From the NCBI GenBank assembly GCA_017473865.1, contig JAFUJB010000002.1, positions 27,403 through 91,402 on the forward strand: a DNA stretch of 64,000 nt, written 5' to 3'. Origin of the DNA: Clostridia bacterium (GTDB lineage Bacteria; Bacillota; Clostridia; Oscillospirales; CAG-272). The position numbers and the translations under genes are program-made. Each line of letters begins with the position of its first letter. Position 1 is the first letter of the stretch. Positions 1-8,667 of this stretch are shown here, one piece after another. Under the pieces are notes generated by a model. The model was given only the letters and a program-made list of their open reading frames with translations. It ran no database searches and had not been told where the DNA came from.

Positions 1-975
<975 letters not shown>

Positions 976-998
976 TTACCTCCTAAATAATGCGCCGA

Positions 999-1409
<411 letters not shown>

Positions 1410-1423
1410 TTATTAACATTTAA

Positions 1424-1452
1424 TTAACATTTATGCTGCCAAGTAATAAAAT
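1424..1452 (+). promoter_or_regulatory. SigA-type promoter of the AGCS symporter gene
   Basis: TTAACA, 17-bp spacer, TAAAAT, ending 34 bp before the ATG at 1487. It diverges from the groS promoter. Confidence 0.55.
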
Positions 1453-1486
1453 AGCGCCCGAAAGAATATAAATCCATAAAAACAAA

Positions 1487-2818
1487 ATGGAGAAAACTGT
1501 GCAGAACATACTTGATTTTTTTAACACGTTTATATTCGGACCTGCGTTGCCCTTTGTAGTATTTGCCTTTGGGGGATGGCTTTTTATAAAATACGGTTTG
1601 TTTATTATATGCAGACCGCAGAAGATAATATCAGTAATTACGAGAAAAAACACAAAAGACGGCATTTCTCCCTTCAAAACGGCAATGTTAGCTTTGGCGA
1701 GTACGCTGGGGGTAGGGAACATAGTAGGGGTATCGACCGCCATATATTCGGGGGGACCTGGGGCGGTATTCTGGCTGACTTTAAGCGCATTTGCCGCAAT
1801 GCCCCTCAAATACGGTGAGGTCGTTCTCGCAATGAAAACGCGCGAAAATAAAAACGGAGAATACAGAGGCGGCGCAATGTATTATATGCGTAAGCTTCTT
1901 AAAAGCAAAACGCTGCCCGTCATCTTTGCATTTCTGTGCATTGTAAACGCGTTCACCGTTGGAAATATCGTACAGATAAACGCGGTAACAGAGTCTTTTG
2001 AAAAGTTCTTTTCAGCCAAGCCGATTTTTATCGGTACTTTGATGTCAGTCATAATTTTTCTGTCCATATCAAAGGGGACGAAAAGGGTGTCGGGAATTAC
2101 GTCAAAGCTTATACCGCTTGCAACTGCTATCTATACTCTCCTGTCGCTCTATATAATTATTGTAAACTTCGGCAAGCTCGGAAGCGTTTTGAGTCTGATC
2201 ATAAAAGAAGCTTTCAGCGTTAAAGCGGCGATAGGCGGTGTAGGCGGATATGCGATAACAAGGGCAATGCGCTACGGTGTCGCGAGGGGGATAATGTCAA
2301 ACGAAGCGGGCAGCGGAACGTCGCCTATCGCGCACGCAAAGTCTAACCTTGAAAGTCCCGCTGAACAAGGCTTTTGGGGCATATTCGAGGTGTTTGCCGA
2401 TACGGTTGTAATGTGTAATCTGACGGCTCTCGTCATACTGTTTTCATATACCGAAGGAGTAGTTGAAAAAGGCTTGACGGGAATGGAGCTTGTACTCTTT
2501 TCCTATTCAAAATATGCAGGGAATATTGCAGGATATATAATCGTCATATCCGTATTTTTGTTTGCATACGCAACGGTAATATGCCAAGGCTTCTACGGCA
2601 GAGAATGTGTATACTATCTCTCCGAAAAAAAGGCGTATACAAGTATATATACGCTGCTTTATTGCCTCGCTGTCGTCTATGCTTCGCAAATATCGGGCAA
2701 GCTTCTCTGGAGTCTTACCGACTTCAATATCTCTCTTATGACCTTGATAAATACCGTATGTATACTCATACTTTCAAATGAAATAAAAAAAGAAACGGAT
2801 GCGTATTTTGCTGAGTGA
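1487..2818 (+). CDS. Sodium:alanine symporter family (AGCS) amino-acid transporter
   Basis: A 443-residue polytopic membrane protein. GVGNIVGVSTAI (about 75-86) with GGPGAVFW (89-96), and SNEAGSGTSPIAHA near 271-284, are hallmark motifs of the alanine or glycine:cation symporter family, which couples amino-acid uptake to Na+ or H+. About ten hydrophobic segments can be read and the length is normal. The exact substrate (alanine, glycine or glutamine) cannot be told from sequence. The ATG at 1487 has only a weak upstream ribosome site but follows a good promoter. It stands alone, divergent from groS and followed by a long repeat region. Confidence 0.9.
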   Translation: MEKTVQNILDFFNTFIFGPALPFVVFAFGGWLFIKYGLFIICRPQKIISVITRKNTKDGISPFKTAMLALASTLGVGNIVGVSTAIYSGGPGAVFWLTLSAFAAMPLKYGEVVLAMKTRENKNGEYRGGAMYYMRKLLKSKTLPVIFAFLCIVNAFTVGNIVQINAVTESFEKFFSAKPIFIGTLMSVIIFLSISKGTKRVSGITSKLIPLATAIYTLLSLYIIIVNFGKLGSVLSLIIKEAFSVKAAIGGVGGYAITRAMRYGVARGIMSNEAGSGTSPIAHAKSNLESPAEQGFWGIFEVFADTVVMCNLTALVILFSYTEGVVEKGLTGMELVLFSYSKYAGNIAGYIIVISVFLFAYATVICQGFYGRECVYYLSEKKAYTSIYTLLYCLAVVYASQISGKLLWSLTDFNISLMTLINTVCILILSNEIKKETDAYFAE

Positions 2819-2860
2819 AAACTATTTACCATAATAAATCGAAGTATTCAACCCATCTTA

Positions 2861-3232
2861 GTCTCGCGTACGCTCGACAGCTCTCCCGAAGGGAGAGCCT
2901 TTTTGGCGAGTGTAACCACTTGCCCTCGTCAGAGGAAGCCGAGAAAGAAAACGCTCTCGCGTTTTCTTGGAAAGGCACAAATAGTCAGGGGCTTCGCCCC
3001 CGAACCCCCGTTCGCTGAACATTATGGCTTCCACAAAACCGTGTTGTCTTGCGGCGTTGCCGCCAGGAGCTTCGCTCCCGAACCCACACAAAAGGACACT
3101 TTTGGAAAAGTGCCCTCTTGACTCCCTCAAAACTTTTCTTATTGGGTTAACGGGACGTCGCCCATACAAATTGTTAACGCGCGTTAAAGGGTTCAGCCGG
3201 GAGGGAACTGTCGAGCGACTGAGAGACTGAAG
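2861..3232. repeat. MITE-like intergenic repeat with imperfect inverted ends and many tetraloop hairpins
   Basis: This fills most of the 599-bp gap between the symporter and the next gene. The left end contains CGCTCGACAGCTCTCCC and the right end carries its imperfect reverse complement around GGGAGGGAACTGTCGAGCG, sharing an exact CGCTCGACAG core, so the ends are inverted repeats. Inside are short GC hairpins closed by TTCG- or CGAA-like loops: CTCTCC/GGGAGAG near 2882, GAAAACGC/GCGTTTTC near 2949, GGGGC-TTCG-CCCC near 2989 and GGAGC-TTCG-CTCC near 3067. A 31-bp stretch (3064-3094) recurs exactly, inverted, at 61387-61417. The remaining flanks (2819-2860, 3233-3350) show nothing I can name. 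Confidence 0.75.
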
Positions 3233-3351
3233 GAGAAAGGGCTTCAATGAAGTAAACTTAAATTTAAAGTCACGCGGGCTCATTTCGTCACGTTTCATGC
3301 CACCGCCCCAAAGGTGTAGGCAAAAAGTTACACTATATCGCAAAAAATATA

Positions 3352-3380
3352 TTGACATTTCTTGTGAAATAATGTAGAAT
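3352..3380 (+). promoter_or_regulatory. SigA-type promoter of the Thr-rich lipoprotein gene
   Basis: Consensus TTGACA, 17-bp spacer, TAGAAT. It ends 37 bp before the ATG. Confidence 0.75.
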
Positions 3381-3417
3381 ACCTCGCGTTAAATGCTAAA
3401 AAAGAGGTAATCAATCT

Positions 3418-4353
3418 ATGAAATCAATTAATAAGCTTATGTTAACGTTTTTGTTGTGCGTAGTAGTTGTTTTTTGTGCTTGTGGCAAGGAAGATATAAC
3501 TAACACTCCAATTGATAATGAAACTATTTTGGATGATACAACCGCCGACAGTACCGGAACGACAGTTTTATTTGAAACGACGGGAACACCCGAAGATGAA
3601 ACCACTACCCACGTTTCAGAAACCACCATACTTGTAGAAGAAACCTCTACAGAGACTTCTGTACCCGAAGAAGAAACAACAGTAACTCCTGAGTCTACAA
3701 ATGCCCCTGAAACTACAGAAGCTATAAAAGCTCCTAATACAACACAAGTTGATTTACCACACAATCATAACTATTATCGCCCCCAACATCCTTGGGTATA
3801 TGTAAATAATGGTGTTTGGGATGGTTCGGGGTGGCATGATGAGCAAAACAGAGGGAAAATTCGTCCGACTTGTACCGAAAGAGGATTTACAGTTTATGTT
3901 TGTTCTGACTGCGGACATGTAAAATATGATGATTACGTGTCAGCTCTTGGTCATAGTTATACAACTTGGTATGTTGTAAAAGAAGCTACAACTACAGAAA
4001 CTGGCATTAAGGAATGTAGGTGTAGCAGATGTGGTAAAGCACCTATCACTGAAGAAATTCCTAAGAAGGATGCGGTTGCAGATGAATGCTTTATCGATCC
4101 TCGAATTACAAAGCGTAAAATTTTTGGAAAGACTGTGTATGAATATGGTGACTGTGACGTTTGTGATAGACGTACTTGGGGTAATGTTCTTTCAATATTT
4201 ATTTTAGATAATGGTGGACTTCATGTAATTTATGATGACAAAAATGGTGAAATGGTAGAATTTGATGTTTTACCTTTAGATAACTATGCAAGTGGTGGAA
4301 ATATACTTGATGATGGAACTTATACAACTTCGTACGTTGGTGCTTTTTCTTAA
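3418..4353 (+). CDS. Putative lipoprotein with Thr/Glu-rich linker and Cys-rich C-terminal module
   Basis: 311 residues, no confident family name. A lysine-bearing start and hydrophobic core lead to FCACGK, a plausible lipobox with the lipidated Cys at about 22. Residues 25-115 are a low-complexity linker rich in Thr, Glu, Val and Pro, as in surface proteins that span the cell wall. From about 145 there is a Cys-paired segment (CTERG, CSDCGH, GHSYTTW, CRCSRCG) like the short repeats with CxxCG and GHxY found in many clostridial surface proteins. The gene is visibly more AT-rich than its neighbours, suggesting recent acquisition or relaxed selection. It has its own promoter, an AAAGAGGT ribosome site and a terminator, so it is monocistronic. 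Confidence 0.7.
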   Translation: MKSINKLMLTFLLCVVVVFCACGKEDITNTPIDNETILDDTTADSTGTTVLFETTGTPEDETTTHVSETTILVEETSTETSVPEEETTVTPESTNAPETTEAIKAPNTTQVDLPHNHNYYRPQHPWVYVNNGVWDGSGWHDEQNRGKIRPTCTERGFTVYVCSDCGHVKYDDYVSALGHSYTTWYVVKEATTTETGIKECRCSRCGKAPITEEIPKKDAVADECFIDPRITKRKIFGKTVYEYGDCDVCDRRTWGNVLSIFILDNGGLHVIYDDKNGEMVEFDVLPLDNYASGGNILDDGTYTTSYVGAFS

Positions 4354-4409
4354 AATAGTGCAGAAAAGCTATATTTGTGTTGATTAAATGGGTGTTTGAA
4401 GTTTTTTGC

Positions 4410-4433
4410 CCCGCTTTTTTACAAAAAAGCGGG
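4410..4433 (+). terminator. Terminator hairpin after the lipoprotein gene
   Basis: CCCGCTTTTTT and AAAAAAGCGGG pair around a 2-base gap. It lies between convergent genes. Confidence 0.6.
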
Positions 4434-4440
4434 AAATAAA

Positions 4441-4472
4441 ATGGGTACGCGTTTTGCGTACCCATATTTTTT
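4441..4472. terminator. Bidirectional terminator between lipoprotein gene and hom
   Basis: ATGGGTACGC and GCGTACCCAT pair around GTTTT, with a T-tract on the plus side and a T-rich stretch on the minus side. It serves the convergent ends of both neighbours. Confidence 0.75.
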
Positions 4473-4475
4473 ATA

Positions 4476-5669
4476 TTAAAGAATTTCGAGACAAGAAAGA
4501 ACGTCGAGCTTTTCAAGGAGCTTGTCGAGGTCGGCTTTTTTGATTTCGTTTGTAATAAACGCAAATTCGCCGTCTTTGTCAGATAAAGCTTTGTATTCAC
4601 CGAATACTTCTTTAACAGCGTTTTCGCCCGACTTTGTGCATACGTAGTATTTTGCAACCTTTTCACATGCACATGCAAGGTCGTTTCTTTCTGCTTTTGC
4701 CCACTGCTGATTTTTAAGCTCGGGCCTGCCTGCAATGTCAACGATGTCGGCAACAACTGCACTTGCCGTAGGCATCATACCTGCGCCTCTGCCGATAAAT
4801 ATTACGTCGTCAACAGCGTTTCCGTTTACCATAACTCCGTTGAATACGTCGTCAACCTTGGAAAGAAGGTTTGTATAGGGAACAAGTCGGGGAGCAACCG
4901 AAACAGCCATCTTGCCGTTAACGTCTTTTGCCTGACCGATGAGCTTAATGGAATATCCTGCCTCTGCGGCATTCTTTACGTCTTCAAGTCTGATCTTTGA
5001 AATACCCTGAGTTGAAACCTCGGAGGGATTGATAAGCTTTCCGAATGCAATTGCTGCAAGTATACAAATCTTTCTGCAAGCGTCAATACCTTCAACGTCA
5101 GCAGTGGGATTAGCTTCTGCATAGCCTTTCTGCTGAGCTTCTTTGAGGGCAACCTCAAACGTCTTACCGAAGTCGATCATCTGTGTGAGAATGTAGTTTG
5201 TTGTACCGTTGAGAATACCGTTGATCTCGTTAATCTTGTTTGCCGCAAGGCATGTTCCGAGAGGACGGAGAACGGGAATACCGCCGCCTACACTTGCTTC
5301 AAACAGATATCTTGCGTTATTTTCTGCGGCAAGCTTAAGAAGCTCGTCGCCCTTTTCGGCAACTACCTCTTTGTTTGACGTAACTACTGATTTACCTTTC
5401 TTGAGAGCCTGTTCCGAGAAATCGAATGCAGGGTGAAGACCGCCCATAGCCTCTGCAACAATGCTTACTTCGTCGTCGTTGAGAATAATATTGTAGTCGT
5501 GAACTACTTTATCGGCAAAGGGACTGTCGGGGAAATCTCTCAGGTCGAGGATATATTTGACGTTGACTTCGTCGCCAACGTGTTCTTTTATAATTTCTTT
5601 ATTCATTGTGAGCACTTCGGCAACGCCGCTTCCGACAACGCCAAAGCCTAAGATTGCTATGTTGATCAT
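4476..5669 (-). CDS. hom: Homoserine dehydrogenase
   Basis: 397 residues. It reduces aspartate semialdehyde to homoserine with NAD(P)H, feeding threonine, methionine and isoleucine synthesis. The Rossmann GFGVVGSG is at residues 8-15, the SNKEVVA segment near 98-104, and the substrate/dimer region GILNGTTNYIL near 150-160. The C-terminus (about 355-397) is a short ACT-like tail rather than a full regulatory domain, so feedback control is uncertain. GAGGT lies upstream of ATG 5669. It follows the transglutaminase-like gene by 18 bp on the same strand and is probably co-transcribed with it. Confidence 0.95.
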   Translation of the reverse strand: MINIAILGFGVVGSGVAEVLTMNKEIIKEHVGDEVNVKYILDLRDFPDSPFADKVVHDYNIILNDDEVSIVAEAMGGLHPAFDFSEQALKKGKSVVTSNKEVVAEKGDELLKLAAENNARYLFEASVGGGIPVLRPLGTCLAANKINEINGILNGTTNYILTQMIDFGKTFEVALKEAQQKGYAEANPTADVEGIDACRKICILAAIAFGKLINPSEVSTQGISKIRLEDVKNAAEAGYSIKLIGQAKDVNGKMAVSVAPRLVPYTNLLSKVDDVFNGVMVNGNAVDDVIFIGRGAGMMPTASAVVADIVDIAGRPELKNQQWAKAERNDLACACEKVAKYYVCTKSGENAVKEVFGEYKALSDKDGEFAFITNEIKKADLDKLLEKLDVLSCLEIL

Positions 5670-5687
5670 AATTTTACCTCGTGTTTT

Positions 5688-6869
5688 TTATTCGTTGATA
5701 TAATATATCTGAACCGTAACGGAATAGCCGTCTTTGGTTGCAATAAATGCCTGATATGAGCGTGAGAGGATGGACTTTTCGTATTCACCGTTAACTTTGT
5801 CAATTGCTTTCAGCAAGCTTTCTTTGTAATCCTCTTGGTTGTTTGTGTATATGGGATAAATCTCAAAATACTTTTCTTTTTCTTCGACTGCGTTTTTGAT
5901 CTGATTATATGCGATTTCTTCAAATTTATCGGGGGAAACGACCTTTGCGCCTTTTTGCGAATAGTAGTTTTCCGTTGAAGAACAGCGCGGCAGCTTGAAA
6001 TCCTTATACATCAGATGCGATTTTGAAATTTCCGAGTCGGAAAGATTGAAAAATCCGTGAAACGCAAAGTCTGACAGCGCTTCTATGTCGGGATCGTTCC
6101 AAGTACAGTCTATATGATAATATTGGTCATCTTGTTTTACGATGTTCCAAAGATGAGGCTCAACGTCGGTGGCACCTTCGACGATAATACATTCGATACC
6201 GCATCTGTTGAGCAGTATTTTATACGCCGCAGAATAGCCGTCGCAATATGCAAGCTTGTTTATCAATGCTCCGTAAGCCGTATGAGCTGTGAGCGGAATG
6301 TTTTTTTGGTTAGTTGTCGTACCGGCATAGGTACAGTGTTTTGTCAAAAAGTCGTGAATGGCGACTGCCTTTTCAAAATCCGACATATCCTCGGTGGCGT
6401 ATGCGACGCCTGCCGCGCTTACCGCTTCAATCTCCATTTTCATATTATTGATATCAGAAACCGAGAACAGAAAGTTCATTTCGACGTAGGACTTATAGTC
6501 ATCGCAAAACAGCTTGAAGGATGCGGTATCGAGATAAAAATATTCGGGACAATCAAAGGAAATCGCTTTTGCGACTCTCTTGAACTCATCTTCCGAGTAT
6601 TTATAGGGAAGTATCTCGGTGCCTCTCTTATAAGCCTTTGCAGACTCTGAAATAGCTTTGAAAAGTAATTGTTCTTTATATGTCAACTGATTAAAATAGT
6701 AAAGCTCGTCTGAATGTTCCGATTCCAATTCGGATACTTTTTTCTCTTGTATGCGGTATCTCATTTCGATGGAAGCATATATTGCACCAATGCAGATAGC
6801 GCAGAATATCAAAATATATATGGGAATGAGGATAAGCAACCGTTTTTTGCTTTTTTTGATAGATATCAT
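5688..6869 (-). CDS. Membrane-anchored transglutaminase-like superfamily protein
   Basis: 393 residues. One N-terminal membrane segment (about 10-33) is followed by a coiled, charged stretch and an outward-facing domain. The triad of the transglutaminase-like cysteine-protease fold is readable: Cys209 in AYCDGYS, His239 in PHLWNIV and Asp254 in HIDCTWND. Such proteins usually act as proteases or peptide cross-linkers at the cell surface; the substrate is unknown. Transcribed from its own good promoter and followed by hom after 18 bp, a pairing without an obvious metabolic link. The ATG at 6869 has GAGGAGAT upstream. Confidence 0.8.
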   Translation of the reverse strand: MISIKKSKKRLLILIPIYILIFCAICIGAIYASIEMRYRIQEKKVSELESEHSDELYYFNQLTYKEQLLFKAISESAKAYKRGTEILPYKYSEDEFKRVAKAISFDCPEYFYLDTASFKLFCDDYKSYVEMNFLFSVSDINNMKMEIEAVSAAGVAYATEDMSDFEKAVAIHDFLTKHCTYAGTTTNQKNIPLTAHTAYGALINKLAYCDGYSAAYKILLNRCGIECIIVEGATDVEPHLWNIVKQDDQYYHIDCTWNDPDIEALSDFAFHGFFNLSDSEISKSHLMYKDFKLPRCSSTENYYSQKGAKVVSPDKFEEIAYNQIKNAVEEKEKYFEIYPIYTNNQEDYKESLLKAIDKVNGEYEKSILSRSYQAFIATKDGYSVTVQIYYINE

Positions 6870-6892
6870 CTCCTCAATGCATACTAAAGCCC

Positions 6893-6921
6893 ATTATAAC
6901 ACACATTTTTTTTGATTTCAA
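6893..6921 (-). promoter_or_regulatory. SigA-type promoter of the transglutaminase-like gene and hom
   Basis: Minus strand TTGAAA at 6921-6916, 17-bp spacer, TATAAT at 6898-6893. Confidence 0.75.
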
Positions 6922-6981
6922 TATCTGTATACACATTTTAATTAAATTTGGCAAAATGTAGTATAAAAAAAAGAAAAGGAC

Positions 6982-7010
6982 TTGTATTATTTAAAAAGAT
7001 ATTGTATAAT
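6982..7010 (+). promoter_or_regulatory. SigA-type promoter of the Gfo/Idh/MocA gene at 7068
   Basis: TTGTAT, 17-bp spacer, TATAAT. It diverges from the preceding promoter. Confidence 0.7.
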
Positions 7011-7067
7011 TAATCAGTAAACTAATAGCAAATAAAAAACAATTACATATTTTCGGAGGAAACCACT

Positions 7068-8114
7068 ATGAAAAAGGTAAAATGGGGTGTAATCGGCGCG
7101 GGCGGTATTGCTGACCGTCGTACAATACCCGGTATGATGCTTGCAGACAACGCAGAGCTTGTTGCAGTAATGGAAATCAATATGGAGCTTGCAGAAAAGA
7201 TCAGAGCGAAGTATGGTTGTAAATATGCATACGACAATTATCAGGAGCTTATTGACAATCCCGAAGTTGAAGCAATTTACATCGCATCTCCCGTATTTGC
7301 TCACGTTGAACCTGCAATGGCAGTTGCAAAGGCAAAGAAGCACCTTCTTTGTGAAAAGCCCATCGCTATGACTGTTGAACAGACAAAAGAGATTATCGAG
7401 GCTTGCAAGGCAGCCGGCGTTAAATATGCAACAGGCTTTATGATGAGATTCGGTGCATATCATATGGCAATCAAGAAGCTCATCGAAGAAGGCAAGATCG
7501 GTAACGTTGTATCCGCGAGAGCACAGCTTTCCGGTTGGTTCCCGGAATCAGCAAAGAACTGGCGTCAGGACAAGAAGCTTTCGGGCGGCGGTGCACTTGT
7601 TGATATGGCTGTACACTGCATTGATATTCTTGAATATATGATTGGCTCAGAAACAGAAGAAGTAGCGGCTTTTGTTGATACAAGAACGTTTACTTACAAC
7701 GTTGACGACTCTGCAAACATTCTTATCAAGCTCGGTAACGGTGCTGTTGGTTACGTTGACGCACACTTTAACGTTCCCGATGCGGCTGTAAAGAACCGTG
7801 TTGAAATCTACGGAACGAAGGGCTCGGTTATCTGCGAAAAGACCATCGGTCAGATCGATGAAGGTAACGTTGAGGTTTATATGTCCGAAGACAAGGGCTA
7901 CGATGCTCAGCAGGACAGAACAGATTCCGAAGCAGTCAAACTCGACGTTGAGTTTGGCAATATGTACACAAGAGAGATCGAATCTTTCTCCAATTCAATT
8001 CTTAACGATGCGGAAGTTGCAATTCCCATGGAAGTCGGTCTCCACATTCAGCAGGTTACTGACGCTGCATACAGATCGGCAGAAAACAAGAAGATCGAAA
8101 AAGTACTTAAGTAA
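7068..8114 (+). CDS. Gfo/Idh/MocA family NAD(P)-dependent dehydrogenase
   Basis: 348 residues. N-terminal Rossmann motif GVIGAGGIA at residues 8-16, the family EKP motif (CEKPIAM, about 95-101) that contributes the catalytic lysine, and GGGALVDMAVHCIDIL near 172-187 with the catalytic-region His. These enzymes oxidise or reduce sugars, inositols and related polyols; the substrate cannot be assigned. AGGAGGAAACC precedes the ATG. It is a single-gene unit with its own promoter and a double terminator. It is a diverged relative of the tandem pair at 46206-48359. Confidence 0.88.
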   Translation: MKKVKWGVIGAGGIADRRTIPGMMLADNAELVAVMEINMELAEKIRAKYGCKYAYDNYQELIDNPEVEAIYIASPVFAHVEPAMAVAKAKKHLLCEKPIAMTVEQTKEIIEACKAAGVKYATGFMMRFGAYHMAIKKLIEEGKIGNVVSARAQLSGWFPESAKNWRQDKKLSGGGALVDMAVHCIDILEYMIGSETEEVAAFVDTRTFTYNVDDSANILIKLGNGAVGYVDAHFNVPDAAVKNRVEIYGTKGSVICEKTIGQIDEGNVEVYMSEDKGYDAQQDRTDSEAVKLDVEFGNMYTREIESFSNSILNDAEVAIPMEVGLHIQQVTDAAYRSAENKKIEKVLK

Positions 8115-8123
8115 TTTAACAAC

Positions 8124-8204
8124 GTGGGTATATGAGCTTCGCGCATATACCCACATATTGTTTAAATACCAGAGAGAGTGTGTGCCATAGCACACACTCT
8201 CTCT
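8124..8204 (+). terminator. Two tandem terminator hairpins
   Basis: The first, 8124-8154, pairs GTGGGTATATG with CATATACCCAC. The second, 8171-8204, pairs AGAGAGAGTGTGTGC with its exact complement around CATA and is followed by GTTTTG. They separate convergent genes. Confidence 0.7.
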
Positions 8205-8222
8205 GTTTTGATAATAAAGCCT

Positions 8223-8639
8223 TTATGCTGTTTGTTCTTTTTGAAACGTTTGTATAAGCTTTTTTGATAGAAAAAAGGCGGGAATACAAAGCAGAAACCA
8301 AAGAACTGAATATAAAAGACATATCTGTCCGCAGACGTTCAGCGGAGTTTTTGAATAGTCCCATACGTTCCATCCGAGCCATACGTTGACGATACATCCC
8401 GTTATAAATTCATTGAAAGTAATAAACAATGCGCCGAGACAATATTTCAATATAGGCGGCGTGTAAGAGAAAGCTTTTTCAAATGCGTATATTCCGAGCA
8501 GGCACACTCCTGCACATATACCCATTGACCAGTGGGTATATCCCCGCCACAGTATTTCGAGGAACATATACGCTATACCGCCAAGTGTAAATACGGTTGG
8601 ATATTCAAAATATTTATATAACAAAGTGACCACCCCCAA
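8223..8639 (-). CDS. Putative ABC-transporter type IV / CmpB-like membrane protein
   Basis: Up to 138 residues with four or five hydrophobic segments. The run WRGYTHWSM and the later WDYSKTPLNVCGQICLLYSVLW are typical of the small integral-membrane family annotated as putative ABC-transporter type IV (Pfam ABC_trans_CmpB). Its function is not established. No ATG suits the start: TTG 8639 opens the frame, GTG 8633 and TTG 8624 are alternatives, and TTG 8624 has a GGGGGTGG ribosome-like site just upstream. That site is buried in the stem of the hairpin at 8628-8653. It lies downstream of the yfhO-like gene on the same strand, 28 bp away. Confidence 0.7.
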   Translation of the reverse strand: MGVVTLLYKYFEYPTVFTLGGIAYMFLEILWRGYTHWSMGICAGVCLLGIYAFEKAFSYTPPILKYCLGALFITFNEFITGCIVNVWLGWNVWDYSKTPLNVCGQICLLYSVLWFLLCIPAFFLSKKLIQTFQKEQTA

Positions 8640-8653
8640 GTTTGAGGGTGGTC
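8628..8653. terminator. Hairpin overlapping the start of the CmpB-like gene
   Basis: GACCACCC and GGGTGGTC pair around a ten-base loop. A T-tract follows only in the plus direction. In the minus direction the stem covers the likely ribosome site of the gene at 8223, so it may act as an intercistronic attenuator or translation-blocking stem. Confidence 0.5.
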
Positions 8654-8667
8654 AGCATTTTTATTGT

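Noticed and set aside
2861-3232. Possible CRISPR-like array because of repeated short hairpins.
   Set aside because: Hairpins differ in sequence and spacing; there are no regular direct repeats with spacers and no cas genes in the window.
2858-3358. Open frames on both strands through the intergenic repeat.
   Set aside because: They translate the GC hairpin modules (Glu-Ala-Pro, Arg-rich) and have no ribosome sites; similar frames appear in the copy at 61158-61475, as expected of a shared non-coding repeat.
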